From Melieria omissa (lineage: Eukaryota > Arthropoda > Insecta > Diptera > Ulidiidae): a DNA stretch of 64,000 nucleotides. Position 1 is the first letter of the stretch. Each line of letters opens with the position of its first letter. Where the stretch lies: the NCBI GenBank assembly GCA_963971225.1, contig OZ020267.1, forward strand, positions 117,235,891-117,299,890, in the 5' to 3' direction. Under the pieces are notes generated by a model, which was not told the origin of the DNA, searched no databases, and saw only the letters and a program-made list of their open reading frames with translations. Position numbers and translations under genes: made by a program. Below, piece after piece: positions 1-9,829 of the stretch.

Positions 1-150
1 TTTTTAGACTATTTTTTGTGGGGCGATGTTAAGGCTCATGTTTATAGCGACATACCCGCAACGGTTGACACACTGGAAGCCAATATAGAAGAATTTATTC
101 GAGAGAGTATGCCGAAATTGGACCCAGCGTATGAACCATTTGAGGCGTAG
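1..150 (+). pseudogene. Tc1/mariner-superfamily transposase, C-terminal end
   Basis: The window opens inside an ORF reading LDYFLWGDVKAHVYSDIPAT, then DTLEANIEEFIRESMP, ending at a stop at 148-150. D-Y-F-L-W-G-x-V-K is the conserved stretch just after the third catalytic acid in insect IS630/Tc1-type transposases. The rest of the gene lies left of the window, so intactness cannot be judged. The fragment at 3190-3391 ends a related gene. Confidence 0.7.
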
Positions 151-249
151 CCGCGGTCAACATTTATATGAAATCATATTTAAACAGTGAATTTTGTAGA
201 TCGTTCTATCGACTCAAATAAGGATTTAATATATTTCCCTAAATTTTGT

Positions 250-1591
250 GTTTTTTAAATAAAATCCGAAGGCTCGTAAAAAATCACCCGATAGTATCTT
301 CCTCTGGCGAAACTTCGTTTTTCGAAAAAAGGCTCAACTTTAATGATGTAGTTTGCAACTATGGAAAATATTAGAAAATTGTTCACAGAGGTTTTATTGA
401 ACACATAATGAGGTTTTATTCAAATGGCAGCGAAAGCACTTGGGATCACCCGGGTAGGTATTTTGTATACAAAATGACAAAATTCAAGTTTAAACATGAA
501 CAAAATTTCTAAAAACAAAGTGTTTGTTCATGTTATTGAAAATAACCTTGAAATTTTTGCAGTTATTCGAAATCATAACGAAAACCTCTGGCAGATGTTA
601 AACATGCATATTAAAAAAAGTGGATATAAGTAAAGCGAAGGTTAAATCCAATTTCAAGAATTTCAATCAAGATTTTGGCTAATATTTTATGAATTACCAC
701 CCAGTTTTTTTTTTATAAACGACCCAACGCGCAGGGGATACCCCTATCAATGCGAGGCATTGCGCTGGTTCCGGAAGGATATATAGGTTGGGAGAAAGGA
801 TGTTGGGTGAAGAAATTATGGACTCTTGCCTTGAATCCATCCAGATCATAAGTGCTGGGAAAAATATCTGCAGGGAGACCATTCCACAAACGCGCTGTAC
901 GAGCCAGGAACGTACTTTCTCTGTAGTGCACTGGAACATCGACGTGGAATGCATGGGCGCCAGTGTTCAAACAGGTTGCCCGGGGAAATAACCGGAGTGA
1001 TGGCAGCAAGCTACTCATCTCCACTGAGCAATTACCGAAAAAGTATCGGTAAAATAAAACCACACATGCCACGTTTCTACGATGCTCCAAGTCAATAGAG
1101 CTGGATGCCCTACTGTCCCCTATAAGTTTAATCGCACGGTTTTGCACCCGGAGTTTTGGTGGAATCTACGGTGATTGCGGATTTAATTTATGTCCTTTGG
1201 TTGGTTGGTCATTATTTATGTCCTGACAATCGTTTCTAGGTATGAACAATCATCACCATAAACTTGGTTCATCAATTTCAAATGCTCGGTTAAAGTTGAA
1301 ACATTTTTTAAACAAAAGTTAATATTGGGTCTTTGTTCGATGCTAATTTTTGAACGATGGCACAAACATATTTTCACTTCAGATGCAATAACTTCGCTTC
1401 CAGTGCACCAAATTTCATGAAATTTTTACAAAAATCGGGGAAAAATTTATTTTCCAATGCATTCTGTCATACAAACCACCATAAAATGCCCTATGTGGAA
1501 AGTGCAGTTTATTTAAAAGAATACGTAATACTAAACTGGCAAACAAAAATTTGTTAAAACCCCCCATAACCAAGTTCTGGCTACGCCCCTG
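250..1591 (-). mobile_element. degenerate copy of the CAGGGGCG-TIR element
   Basis: This stretch aligns piecewise with the full element at 54014-55167: the TTTTTCGAAAAAAG region near 315, GGGATCACC near 441, and the CAAGTTCTGGCTACGCCCCTG terminus ending at 1591. On the minus strand near 1200-1330 it keeps a decayed mariner-type helix-turn-helix (KLMNQVYGDDC). The opposite terminus is not recognisable. A non-LTR fragment is inserted at about 711-1147. Confidence 0.6.
711..1147 (-). pseudogene. non-LTR retrotransposon reverse transcriptase, C-terminal fragment
   Basis: The open frame encodes LEHRRNVACVVLFYRYFFG and RESTFLARTARLWNGLPADI, then FKARVHNFF. These are typical of the end of the ORF2 of CR1/jockey-type elements. 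A poly-T run (poly-A on the minus strand) at 705-714 marks the 3' end, and the insertion is 5' truncated. It sits inside the TIR element of 250-1591, flanked by a roughly matching duplication (CACCCAGTTTT versus CACCCGGAGTTTT). A second fragment of the same family lies at 53540-53870. Confidence 0.75.
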
Positions 1592-1644
1592 ATCCAGAGA
1601 GACGATCAGACGAATTTTCGTAACATTTGGTGTCAGAAGTGTGA
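1592..1644 (+). repeat. LTR 3' end and tRNA-Leu primer binding site
   Basis: The bases up to about 1626 end in TTTTCGTAACA, the same terminus as the solo LTRs at 12029-12425 and 44090-44470. TGGTGTCAGAAGTGTGA follows at 1628-1644, complementary, with one mismatch, to the 3' end of insect tRNA-Leu plus CCA. That is the layout of an LTR retrotransposon leader. Most of the LTR has been lost at the boundary with the TIR element ending at 1591. Confidence 0.6.
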
Positions 1645-1679
1645 TTGTGTTACTGAGAAAAAAGGAAAAAAAAAAAATT

Positions 1680-2223
1680 ATAAAACGCAGAAATAGCAAA
1701 ACTGGAACATATAAGGTGGATCAACTGAAAAAGGAGCTGGCTGCTTGGAATTTGCCGACTGCTGGCGGTAAGGTAGAGTTGCAGATGCGCTTGCGAGAGG
1801 AGTGTGAATCATGAGGCATCGATTGGACTGCGCACGAGTTCAGAACGCAAGAGCTAGAGGCGTCGGCTAAAATAAAAAATGCAAACCGTGAAATATCGGC
1901 GCAAGTCGAAACGAGAAATGTCAGCGAACTTCGAAAGTGCAAATCGCGAGCTGTCCAGCAAGCTTCAGGAAAATTCTGCGCGCTTGGAACAGAAAGTGAA
2001 AGAAATTTCAATTTCATTTTGGGACAAACGAGTTGACAGTGTGGTAGATTCGGTGCGCAGGAATATAGAAGAGCGGCTTAGAGTGGTACAGCCGCGAGAA
2101 TGGTTGCCGCCAGTTCAGGAAAGTTTTGCCACCAGAAAAGAAGTGCCTAGTTATGATGCTGCACCGACGTTCGATACATTCACACTTCAATTCGACATGG
2201 ATGCTTTGACTGTACTATTGTGA
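1680..2223 (+). pseudogene. LTR-retrotransposon gag remnant with SAP-like motif
   Basis: Just after the primer binding site, one frame encodes KVDQLKKELAAWNLPTAGGK then ELQMRLREECES, a SAP-type DNA-binding helix pair seen at the start of some insect Gag proteins. The frame breaks at 1812. A second open stretch from 1879 to 2221 (114 aa) is charged and coiled-coil-like (SANRELSSKLQENSARLEQK), compatible with the next part of Gag. No capsid zinc knuckle or pol follows before 2330, so this is a truncated relic. Confidence 0.5.
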
Positions 2224-2329
2224 GCTAACAAGCCGCTGCAGATGTATGCAGCACACATTGAGCTGCTCGTACAGTTGTCCTACCCGGAAGTCGGCGCTGA
2301 TGTTCTCGAATTAAGACCTTGTATATTTT

Positions 2330-2690
2330 TTGGTATAGTATTTATATAAACACATTCATATAGACTTAAGTATGTTCTTCTATGCAAACGAACAAGAGTG
2401 AGGTTGATGTGCTCTTGTGTGTAAATGGGTTGGGAGGGGGGGGGGGGGGGGGCTCAATTTGGACCAGCCCAGACTTTTGTTAAGAATGATGTTCTTACGA
2501 TCATTATTGAGGGTGTTGTAGTTTGGCGCACTAAGCTATTTTTTGCGGCATTGGCGAGTACAGCTGAACGTTTTCGTACTACACGAGCTGGTGTACGGCA
2601 TAGGCATGGCATATGCTGGTCTTGTTTTGTGGACTTCAAGTTAAGAATATTTAAAATACAAGGTTTTTCATCTAGCGTTTGACTTTCGCT
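2330..2690 (+). repeat. dispersed repeat, copy of the 19.5 and 24.2 kb repeat ends
   Basis: The stretch from CACATTCATATAGACTTAAG to GGACTTCAAGTTAAG matches, in reverse, about 19510-19920 and 24230-24620. It includes a run of about 15 G at 2437-2452 and a segment GTACGGCATAGGCATGGC. The open frames inside it are incidental. Confidence 0.65.
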
Positions 2691-2742
2691 TTATTTCATT
2701 CAATTTGTGTTCGTAATTAAGTTAAAAGTTTGACATTTACGA

Positions 2743-3391
2743 AATGGGGCGCTATACACTTGAGCAAAATTGGGAAATATTGAGAACTTACTTCCAAAGT
2801 GGAGAGTCTTCAACCCAAACTGTAAGAAATTAAAACAAAAATTTCGAAAAAGATTGGCCTTCAACTCAGTTTGTGGATCAATTTGTGAAGCGAGCTCGTG
2901 AAACTTGATTGTTAATGGACCAAACAACCCGTTCTCGTACAGTGCGCACAGCCGAAAACAATGCTTTTGTAGCCCAAAATGTGCGTGAACATCCATCAAC
3001 ATCAACTCGCCATCGCTCTCAGGAATTGAACATTTCCCGCACTTCTTTGGTGAGAATTTTGCATAAAGATCTTGGTATGAGGGCTTACAAAATTCAACTG
3101 GTCCAAGAACTGAAGGCTCATGATTCATGACCATCCGGCACGTAATAATCGAACTTTTGGGCACCGTTTTCGAAAATCGAATAATCAGCCGAAATTCTGA
3201 AGTCAATTGGCACCGCGGAGCTTCGATTACCATCCAGAGACGATTGAAGCTTTGAAAGATGAAATCGAAATTGCCATTCAGGAAATTCTACCCGGAACAA
3301 TCGAAAAAGTACTTGAAAATTGGGTTGACCGAATGGCGTACTGTAAGGCCAGTCGTGGCAGTCATATGAACGATACCTGTTTTCATTCTTA
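2743..3391 (+). pseudogene. Tc1/mariner-superfamily transposase with central deletion
   Basis: The frame starts MGRYTLEQNWEILRTYFQSG at 2743 and continues through two stops into RSRTVRTAENNAFVAQNVRE and ELNISRTSLVRILHKDLGMR, the helix-turn-helix part of a common insect transposase family. After about 3135 it jumps to VNWHPRSFDY-like coding and ETIEALKDEIEIAIQEILPG (to 3391), the C-terminal end. The central catalytic core with the DDE acids is deleted. Family members are usually about 350 aa; only about 200 residues remain here. It is not functional. Confidence 0.75.
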
Positions 3392-3680
3392 AATAACAAA
3401 GTCAAGGCCTTGTAATAAAACAGGAATTTTCGAAAAATATTCATTAGTTTTTTTTTTATAAACGATTCAAATTACAAATCTTAAATGGTCCACCCTGTAC
3501 AATGTTTTTTAAACTTTTTTGAACCTCTCAAATTTCACTAAATTCCTGGAATAAAAGAAATACCTCCAGTTATCCCCGGCTTTACGCAAAAAAATTTGCA
3601 TGCCACAACTAGCAGGATCCCGCGGCTCAATAAATCAAGTTTCTCTTAACACTTGCCGTCCGCACGTCTTGTAAATATTT

Positions 3681-4770
3681 CACACACCCACTTCAAAAGT
3701 GACACAACTCAAACTTTTAATTTTCGAGTTTATGTGTTAATATTATGCACAATGAATCTATCTACTTATAAGCAAAAGCTCAGTAAATTTTGTTGTTGTT
3801 AACTGTTACCAAAATACAGTTAGGTCTCTCTTCATGTCGAGAAGTTTGATGCTATCGCTGCAGCTCAATGCAAAAGTCCTGATTCAAACTGTGACACTTT
3901 TGACGAAATAAATTTTTGTTGAAGTTAATTTTAAGTAAAGTTATGACAATTTTAGTATATATTTTAAAATAAAAAAATTTATTTCGAAATTTAAAAATTT
4001 TTCTTTCAACATTTTAACTGTAATTTATAATTAATAAAAGCAAAAGTAACATAACTTAAAATAATTCGGTAATTATTGGATTAAAATATCATCAAAAAAG
4101 TCACTACTCAAAATTTTGGATTTTCTAGTGCAAAATTAAAAAAAAAATTTTTACTTATCCTAAAGCGTAACACTACTCGACACGAAAAATGCTCCTAAAA
4201 ATAAAAGTATTTTTTAGACGAACTGAAAATCAAAAAATTTTCTTAAGAAGCATTTTCGAAAAATCTTCGAAAAACACGTTTCTCCATCTTATTTCAGTTA
4301 TCAGCACATATCTCTTAAACCAACCATCCGACTAACACAAGTGGCCCGTCTATCAGAAGGCAATTAACTAATCCATAAACTGCTTTTTAAAGGACTTTAC
4401 AATTTTAAGGACACATACATTTTAAATATTTATGGTTGTGCAATGATGAAGATATGTTAGTCGGATGGTTGGTTTACGCGATATGTGCTCATAACTGAAA
4501 TAAGAGGGGAAAAACGTGTTTTTCGAAGACTTTTCGAAAACGCTTCTTAAGAAAATTTTTTGATTTTCTGTTTCGTTTAGTCTAAAAAATATTTTTGTTT
4601 TTAGGAGCACGCGATGAACCCATTTTTTGTCGAGTAGTGTAATCCGTTGGGATTTCCTACTAAACAGTCTATACGTTATTAAAAAAAATGTTTATTCAGC
4701 ACAAAACAGTTTTTGTGTTTCCTGAAAAATTAAATATTTTGAGTTGTGTCACTTTTGTAGTGGGTATGCG
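3681..4770. mobile_element. MITE with CGCACACCCACTTCAAAAG inverted ends, 4-bp TSD
   Basis: The inverted ends read CACACACCCACTTCAAAAGT on the left and, in reverse, CGCATACCCACTACAAAAGT on the right, continuing GACACAACTCAAA. ATTT flanks both sides (3677-3680, 4771-4774). The undisrupted repeat copies at 19250 and 23990 show one run of this sequence, which confirms the insertion. Without the nested 469-bp element it is about 620 bp and non-coding. A half copy lies at 24831-25004. Confidence 0.8.
4171..4639. mobile_element. palindromic MITE, CACTACTCGAC ends, TAA TSD, nested
   Basis: CACTACTCGAC at 4171 and its complement ending at 4639 bound two long inverted arms (about 4171-4345 and 4440-4639) with a centre near 4390. 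TAA flanks both ends (4168-4170, 4640-4642). The other copy of the surrounding MITE at 24880 reads GCATAATCTG without the insert. The TAA duplication suggests PIF/Harbinger; the CACTA start would also fit EnSpm. A related single arm occurs at 38430-38520. Confidence 0.8.
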
Positions 4771-5028
4771 ATTTATTCGCTTGGCACCGGCAGCACTTAT
4801 CCGGGTAACTTGGCTTGTCGCCGGCTGTTTTTGACATTATCGGGAGATTATGAATTGTTTTACTAATCTCATCGTTAGTTCTCAACCTCATTCCCCTACT
4901 TTAATGAAATTTCGAAGATATACAGTGTGTTCATCAAATTACCTTCTTCTCTCACAGAGTGTACATTACATTTATTTGGAAAAATGTTTTATTTTTGAGA
5001 AATAGATATTATTATAGGTTTCGACAGA

Positions 5029-5547
5029 ATGCTTTTAGTGCCGGGCGAAAAAGAGGTGCCTATGCGCGAAAAACCGTCCGAATTTCACAGTTTTACTAGG
5101 GTTTGGTAAAATGCTCATAAAAACCATACGAGAAACAATATTAACATTATTCAAAACGCAGTATACTAAGGATGAAATAGAGAATGAATAGAATGTATTT
5201 CTAATTGTTGGTTTGTCAAAAACAACAATGTTTGACACAAACGGAAAACAAAGGCAATGAAAACTGACGCTTTCAAACTGCAACTGGGACGAAATATACT
5301 GTTCACAACAACGATTGAGGAGACACTAACTGATCCTACATCTTGCTGTGGTTAAAAAAAAACTATTTTTTCTTATTCTTTCGTAATGAAATTAGATCAT
5401 TTATAACGTATTACAAATTTATTTTGAGATAGAGTTCTCCCGCAATGCGAATAGTAAAGCGCTACAAGGCGCGGGCCGATATATTGGCTCTGGCATTTCT
5501 CGCTGGTGCAGCAAGAGCCGATATATCGGCCTACGGCACTAAAAGGG
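5029..5547. mobile_element. piggyBac-like MITE, CTTTTAGTGCCG ends
   Basis: CTTTTAGTGCCG at about 5031 and CGGCACTAAAAGGG ending at 5547 form inverted ends. The right end is followed by TTAA (5548-5551), the piggyBac target; the left TTAA is lost. The right end carries a hairpin of GGCCGATATATTGGCTCT (5466 on) and its complement. The right end lies at the stop codon of the Tc1 transposase. It has no coding capacity. Confidence 0.55.
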
Positions 5548-6533
5548 TTAATATGGGGTCCAATCTCCTGCATGGTCTATAATAGCGTGACATCTTTGGC
5601 GACAACTCGCCAAAATTTCAGCATATTCCACGGAAAGAGACCTCTACGTTCTTTTAAGAAATCGAATAAAATGTTTTGATTTTTATTTTTTTTTGATATC
5701 TTAACTTTCAATATAGTTAACATTCTCTATGGGATTTGCATCTGGTGACTGTGAGGGCCAATCCAAACTTGCAATATCGTGATCCTCTTTCCACTTAGTG
5801 CATTGTTTACTTTTGTGTTTCAGGTCGTTATCTTATCTGTAGTATCCAATCGGTGTAATTTTTCCAATATAATTTTTCAGCAGACTTCAATGATCCATAC
5901 TTGCACAATTACAGCATTCTAACTGCATTTAAATTTCCGGTGAAACACTTTAGAACGCTAAATCCTTGCGCAAAGAAGCATCCATACACATGAACCTTCT
6001 GGGGATGCTTTTCACTTCGTTGAATAAATTGTTCACCTTTTTTCAATCAAATTCTAATTGGATTAAACAACACAAAAGTTGATTCATCTATAAATATTAC
6101 TTTGGTCTAATCACGGTCGATATTTGTGTAACCCCACTGACGACGCTTTTCAATATGCTTTTTTAAAGGCAACGGTTTCGACAAAGTACCGCTACGTTTT
6201 ATGCCTGATTACTAAAGCCTGTCGCGAATCGTATGTAAGGATATATCCAAGCCTATTTCCGATAATATTTTTTTCTTTTCTCAGACTGACCGTTGGGTTT
6301 CTTTCAAAAAGCCCAACGATGACTTTATCCTGCCGCTTGGAAGTGGTGGGCTTTCGGCCTCTTCCTGGTTCGTCGTCAACGTTTCCTGTTTCTGCATAAC
6401 GTTCAGACCACCTCTTAACAAACGTGGAAGTGGTTTTAAGGTATTTTGCAGATTTTTTAACTGACCATTTAGGCCCTTTAGGATACTTTGTCGACAAGCT
6501 CGATTCGAAATGTTTCTTAAATCGCACACTCAT
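5548..6533 (-). pseudogene. Tc1-like transposase, frameshifted
   Basis: The N-terminus is open for about 100 codons: MSVRFKKHFESSLSTKYPKG, then KRWSERYAETGNVDDEPGRG and RKPTTSKRQDKVI, the paired helix-turn-helix and GRPR-like linker of Tc1 transposases. After about 6260 the frame shifts repeatedly, but catalytic pieces are legible: VIFIDESTF (first D) and LDWPSQSPDANPIENV (third acid). The end reads AIIDHAGDWTPY at a stop at 5548-5550. The length, about 330 codons, is normal for Tc1. Several frameshifts make it inactive. Confidence 0.85.
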
Positions 6534-6768
6534 TTTGGCAACACGTGTCGCAGCGGAAAGTACAAATAGAATTGAATAAAATGTATGCGTCGACAACCGC
6601 AACAATGTGCACTTATGTAAAAACAGAACCGGTAAATGTTTAGTTAAAAGTTAACCAAATAAGCGAATAACGTTTATTGTTGAACACACTGTACATACGT
6701 AACTAAATACTAATCTCATCGTTAGTTCTCATAAATTCTCAACCTCGTTCCACTACTTTCGCTGCAAG

Positions 6769-6989
6769 AACGTCATAACTCAAAAATATTTTCTTCAGCT
6801 TATGGCAACCCTGTCTTTATCGGCGTACGATCTTTTATCTGTCAAAACCAATTTGTAAAATACCCAATACTTTGCTCATAATACGACATGAAACATTTTT
6901 TGATACCTTGAAATGCATGTAATGGTAAACTTTAAAATTAAATTTTCTCGGAATGATATCGTTTTGAGTTATGTCGTTCTTGCAGCGAA
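6769..6989. mobile_element. palindromic MITE, CGCTGCAAGAACG ends
   Basis: TTCGCTGCAAGAACGTCATA at 6768 and its near-complement ending at about 6989 enclose about 170 bp of non-coding sequence. The arms end in CATAACTCAAAA, like the arms of the MITE at 3681-4770, so the two may be related families. No clear target duplication was seen. Confidence 0.55.
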
Positions 6990-6999
6990 GGAGCGATGT

Positions 7000-7357
7000 G
7001 TTGTATGCATATAAATCCGATACCTACCAATCATAACTGCTAAAATAACAAATAGAAAACGTAAATCTCCCATGAACCCTCTTGACATTAAAAATGCAGA
7101 CAGCTTTGGTATCAATGAGTTAACAGCTTTCAGAAATAAAATAAGCTTTCACAAATTAAAAAAAAAAAACATGCAAAAATACGGTCAGCAAATAAGGAAA
7201 GTTTAGCCTAGAGGAAAAGCAGATCTTCCTGCAGCGCTTGCCTTTGCAGCAACCAGGAAACTCTCAATTTAAGTGATCGATAACGTGACTTATTGCATTT
7301 TTGTTGATTTTTCTTGCTTGCTTAACCGTATAGTATTATTTAATTTCAATAACTTAC
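7000..7357. other. intronic sequence without recognised gene
   Basis: Between the palindromic MITE and the chico exon there is a short stretch with GCATATAAATCCGATACCTA, the terminus of a small repeat also seen at 18350 and 30600. Otherwise nothing recognisable. It is chico intron. Confidence 0.5.
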
Positions 7358-7619
7358 TTAAAGCGGTACAGAAAACTTGCATTATCATCTGCTTCATCGA
7401 TACTTATTGAAGATTCTTCGCTTTCGGAACAACCAACAGTAGATGTAACCGGTGGGCTGATACTATGTCGCTGATATGGAGGTGGACGGTGTCCTGATAA
7501 CATTGTATTTCGTGTTGTGTGGACAGATGAAGTTGTAAAACTTTGGTTACTGCATTCACTTGAGGTACGATTTCTGGATGGAAAACTATCACACCGTTCC
7601 CTTCCATAATACAGGGATG
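7358..7619 (-). CDS. chico: chico coding exon, serine-rich tail
   Basis: A 262-nt exon with acceptor AAATTTCAG|CATCCC and donor CTTTAA|GTAAGT. It encodes a serine-rich stretch containing YYGRERCDSFPSRN, SSECSNQ, a proline patch (RPPPYQRHSISPP) and CSESEESSISIDEADDN. The paired blocks YGRERCDS and CSESEESSIS are conserved in fly Chico. This region is intrinsically disordered and precedes the PI3-kinase and Drk docking tyrosines. The exon ends in phase 2. No following exon was recognised between 7357 and 1, so the next intron exceeds 7.3 kb or the exon is too short to see. Confidence 0.92.
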
Positions 7620-8189
7620 CTGAAATTTTAATATAAATACATAGTTTACTATAAAATAGATATATAAATACTACAACATTGGAATAGAAGAAGATATAGT
7701 TCCCGATGCTAGTACAAAAAACCAATGTCTGTCACTGGTTTTTTCAACTTTTGTTCGAAAGCAACTGGATTTTTGTACTACAATCATATTACAAAAATCC
7801 AGTAGAATACCACGAACAGGAATGGGATTTTTCAGTTTACTACGAAGGGAATCGACTGGAATCGAATCGGAACATACTGCAAAGCTTAAAGCTCTTCTTT
7901 GACAACCGCACTGCAGGAATAGAGAATAAACAGAAAAAATCCGTTATTTTTTAATTTGTTTTCGCCGCTGTCAAAACCCTGTCGGACCTGAGACAACTGA
8001 TTCCCAAAATACATTGGTGTTTCAATTGGTTTTTGTAAGTCAATTTGACAACCAGTTTTAAGCGGATGCAGAAGTCAGTCAGTTCGCGTCTAATCGTTCA
8101 CGTTCTGTGTGCGCGTTCATAGGCGAGAAGAGCACATAAAAATGAGAAAAACGAAACAGAGGTGAGAGAAAGCAAAAAAATACTGTTAA

Positions 8190-9191
8190 GGCAGGTTCTC
8201 ACCTTGTGGATCCGAAAAAGTGCACTTTTTTTAGGAATTTTTTTTGAGCAAACGGTTAAAGATACAACGCTGAAAATTGTTTCTGGATATGAACACACAT
8301 TTATTTAGAGAATACAATTTTTCAAATTGAATGAATCAAAAAAAGGGGGGAAGGGGGCGTCCATCAGTGGCGGCATGTCGGCGAGGAGGTGTCCCGCTAC
8401 CGGAAGTGATTCCGTCAAAACCCGTGATCGGAAACACAAAAATCGAACACATTCTTAATGTGTACCGTATTGAATGAACCAAGATCATGAAAAAAAATCA
8501 AAATTACAAAAGTTATGAGGTTTTGAAAAAAAAATTAAGATTTTCGCATTTTTTTGTTCACTTATTATTTTTTTAAATAAACAATTTTCAATATTTTTGG
8601 CTGATCGTGGTTCGTTTATTAGAAAAAACCCTAACAGCCCTATTCTGGCACTACCGTAAATTTGATTGTTTTCGTATTCTGGAAAAATGGTGACAAGAAG
8701 AAAGTTCAAACAATTCACCACTCGAGGTGAAAGCTTTTTTTCTATCAAAACAGCTGTTTTTTGTATTTTTTCTGTCAAACTAAAAAAATAAACAAACAAA
8801 AAAAGGCAAATGCAGAAAATCTGGCGAAGCAAGTCTTTTTTTTGGAGTTTCTTCACAATGTATGTATATATTCTTTTAGTTTCTAGAGTTCCTAAGTTTA
8901 AGCGCACGACACGTCGCGACGCAGGAGCAGCTGAAGCATTTTTTTTCAGTTTCTCAAGGCGCATTTGAATACGAAATTTGAATTTTATAATTTTTGTATG
9001 CTTGTCACCTGCTCCTACGGAGGTAACAAATTTCGAAACAATTGTCACCTTTTGAGCTTTTGAATTTGCTCCAGAATACCAAAAAGTGACAATTGTTACC
9101 AAGTATTCAATTGTTACCGAGGTGACTATTGTTTCGGTTGCCAGAATAGGGCTGTAAGGAACATTTGGAAAAAATTTGGTGAGAACCTGCC
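8190..9191. mobile_element. TTAA-flanked MITE, GGCAGGTTCTCACC ends
   Basis: GGCAGGTTCTCACC at 8190 and its complement ending at 9191 are perfect inverted ends; TTAA stands on both sides (8186-8189, 9192-9195). The duplicate locus at 57080-57083 keeps a single TTAA and no insert, which proves the insertion. TTAA favours a piggyBac-type origin, though TA is also compatible because the site is palindromic. A second MITE is nested inside. Confidence 0.8.
8635..9154. mobile_element. MITE, CAGCCCTATTCTGGCA ends, TAA TSD, nested
   Basis: CAGCCCTATTCTGGCA at 8635 and its complement ending at 9154 are inverted ends, with TAA directly outside both (8632-8634, 9155-9157). The interior is AT-rich; a long minus-strand open frame there (8485-9102) crosses the element edge and shows no known domain, so I treat it as chance. 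The 3-bp TAA target suggests PIF/Harbinger. Confidence 0.7.
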
Positions 9192-9344
9192 TTAAGGCTG
9201 ATCTTGTGATTGTTCTGCTACAACAACAACGTAGAAATGAACGAAGTTTGCTCGATTTGCACTTTTTGTCTTGAATGATTTCAGTTAGAATTTTGCGTGG
9301 TTGCGTAAAGCAATTGCAGCGGCAGCTTAAAGGTATGTATTAAT

Positions 9345-9677
9345 ATAATAATTTAATTGATTGGCACGACAGCCCGCTTACGCGAGACTAAGGCCTAGCT
9401 TCCCGCAACCACCCGTGTTGTGCGTGTGAATTTTGTACGCGGGTGGAAGGGACCTACAGTTTTATGCCGGTTCCGAACGGCAGGTTGGGAGCTTTTTCAT
9501 AGGCAATTTTTACTCTCAGAGGTTTGCCATTTCCAGCTGAGAGGACAGCCACCGAAAGAGAAAACGAGTTTCCCGTTATTTTTTTTAGGTGTTATTACAG
9601 GCAGTATTTGAACCTGCGGAACCTGCTGCCTTTGACTCGTTGTCCAACGCACTAACCAACTGAGCCACGGCGGCTGC
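9345..9677 (-). mobile_element. tRNA-derived SINE, copy 1
   Basis: On the minus strand it begins GCAGCCGCCGTGGCTCAGTT, with a pol III A box (TGGCTCAGTTGG) and a B box (GGTTCAAATACTGC) about 45 bases on. A body with AACTGTAGGTCCCTTCCA and CGGGCTGTCGTGCCAAT follows, and an ATT-rich tail. It is one of five copies in the window. The small open frames inside are incidental. Confidence 0.85.
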
Positions 9678-9829
9678 AGGGAATGTACTACGTAGTACAA
9701 AAACCAAGTGTATGTCAGCACGCTAATATGAGTTTTTGGAGCTTTAATTGTAGTATTCTTCGTAGTACAAAAATTCTTTGTCTGTCAGGAGTATAACAGA
9801 CGTTGATGGTCGTCCAGGGCTCAGGGCTC

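Larger units (their letters stand above)
4923..6691 (-). mobile_element. Tc1-like transposon, TA-flanked
   Basis: CAGTGTGTTCATCAAA at 4923 and the complement ending TTGAACACACTG at 6691 are inverted ends next to TA on both sides (4921-4922, 6692-6693). The repeat copy at 23825 reads GAAGATATACATACGTAAC in reverse, the unoccupied site. The element carries a degenerate transposase on the minus strand and a nested piggyBac-like MITE. Confidence 0.85.
3595..6760 (-). repeat. host repeat interrupted by two separate transposons
   Basis: The pieces 3600-3680, 4771-4920 and 6694-6760 together match the minus strand of the long repeat at 19050-19340 and 23820-24080 (GTTAAGAGAAACTTGATTTA, GCCGGCGACATGCCAAGT, CTTCGAAATTTCATG). 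GC-rich ends of the type CTAGCAGGATCCCGCGGCT recall non-autonomous Helentron/DINE-1 repeats of flies, but that assignment is tentative. The copy is split by the elements at 3681-4770 and 4923-6691. Confidence 0.6.
7978..9347 (+). repeat. inverted copy of the candidate chico 5' exon, split by an insertion
   Basis: The segments 7978-8189 and 9192-9347 align with the minus strand of 57293-56919, starting at CCTGTCGGACCTGAG and ending at GGCAGCTTAAAGGTATGTAT. The initiator-like TCAGTCAGTTCG and the GTATGT donor are both preserved. The small ATG that precedes the donor at 56942 is lost here. The copy reads on the plus strand, antisense to chico, inside the intron just upstream of the 7.6-kb exon. 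It is interrupted by a TTAA-flanked element (8190-9191) and followed directly by a SINE. Confidence 0.75.

Noticed and set aside
140..160. Left terminus of the CAGGGGCG element at GAGGCGTAGCC
   Set aside because: The resemblance lies within the transposase C-terminus codons and its stop; no further similarity to the 54-kb element follows.
6192..6605. Start of the Tc1 transposase at the upstream ATG (6605)
   Set aside because: The family begins at MSVRFKKHF (6533); the extra 24 residues are translated leader.
8485..9102. 205-codon open frame on the minus strand
   Set aside because: It crosses the edge of the MITE at 8635-9154, is lysine- and phenylalanine-rich in the manner of translated AT-rich DNA, and shows no domain.
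9655..9677. Functional tRNA genes at the SINE heads
   Set aside because: The heads lack a proper anticodon arm and acceptor pairing and are followed by the SINE body, so they are tRNA-derived and not tRNA genes.
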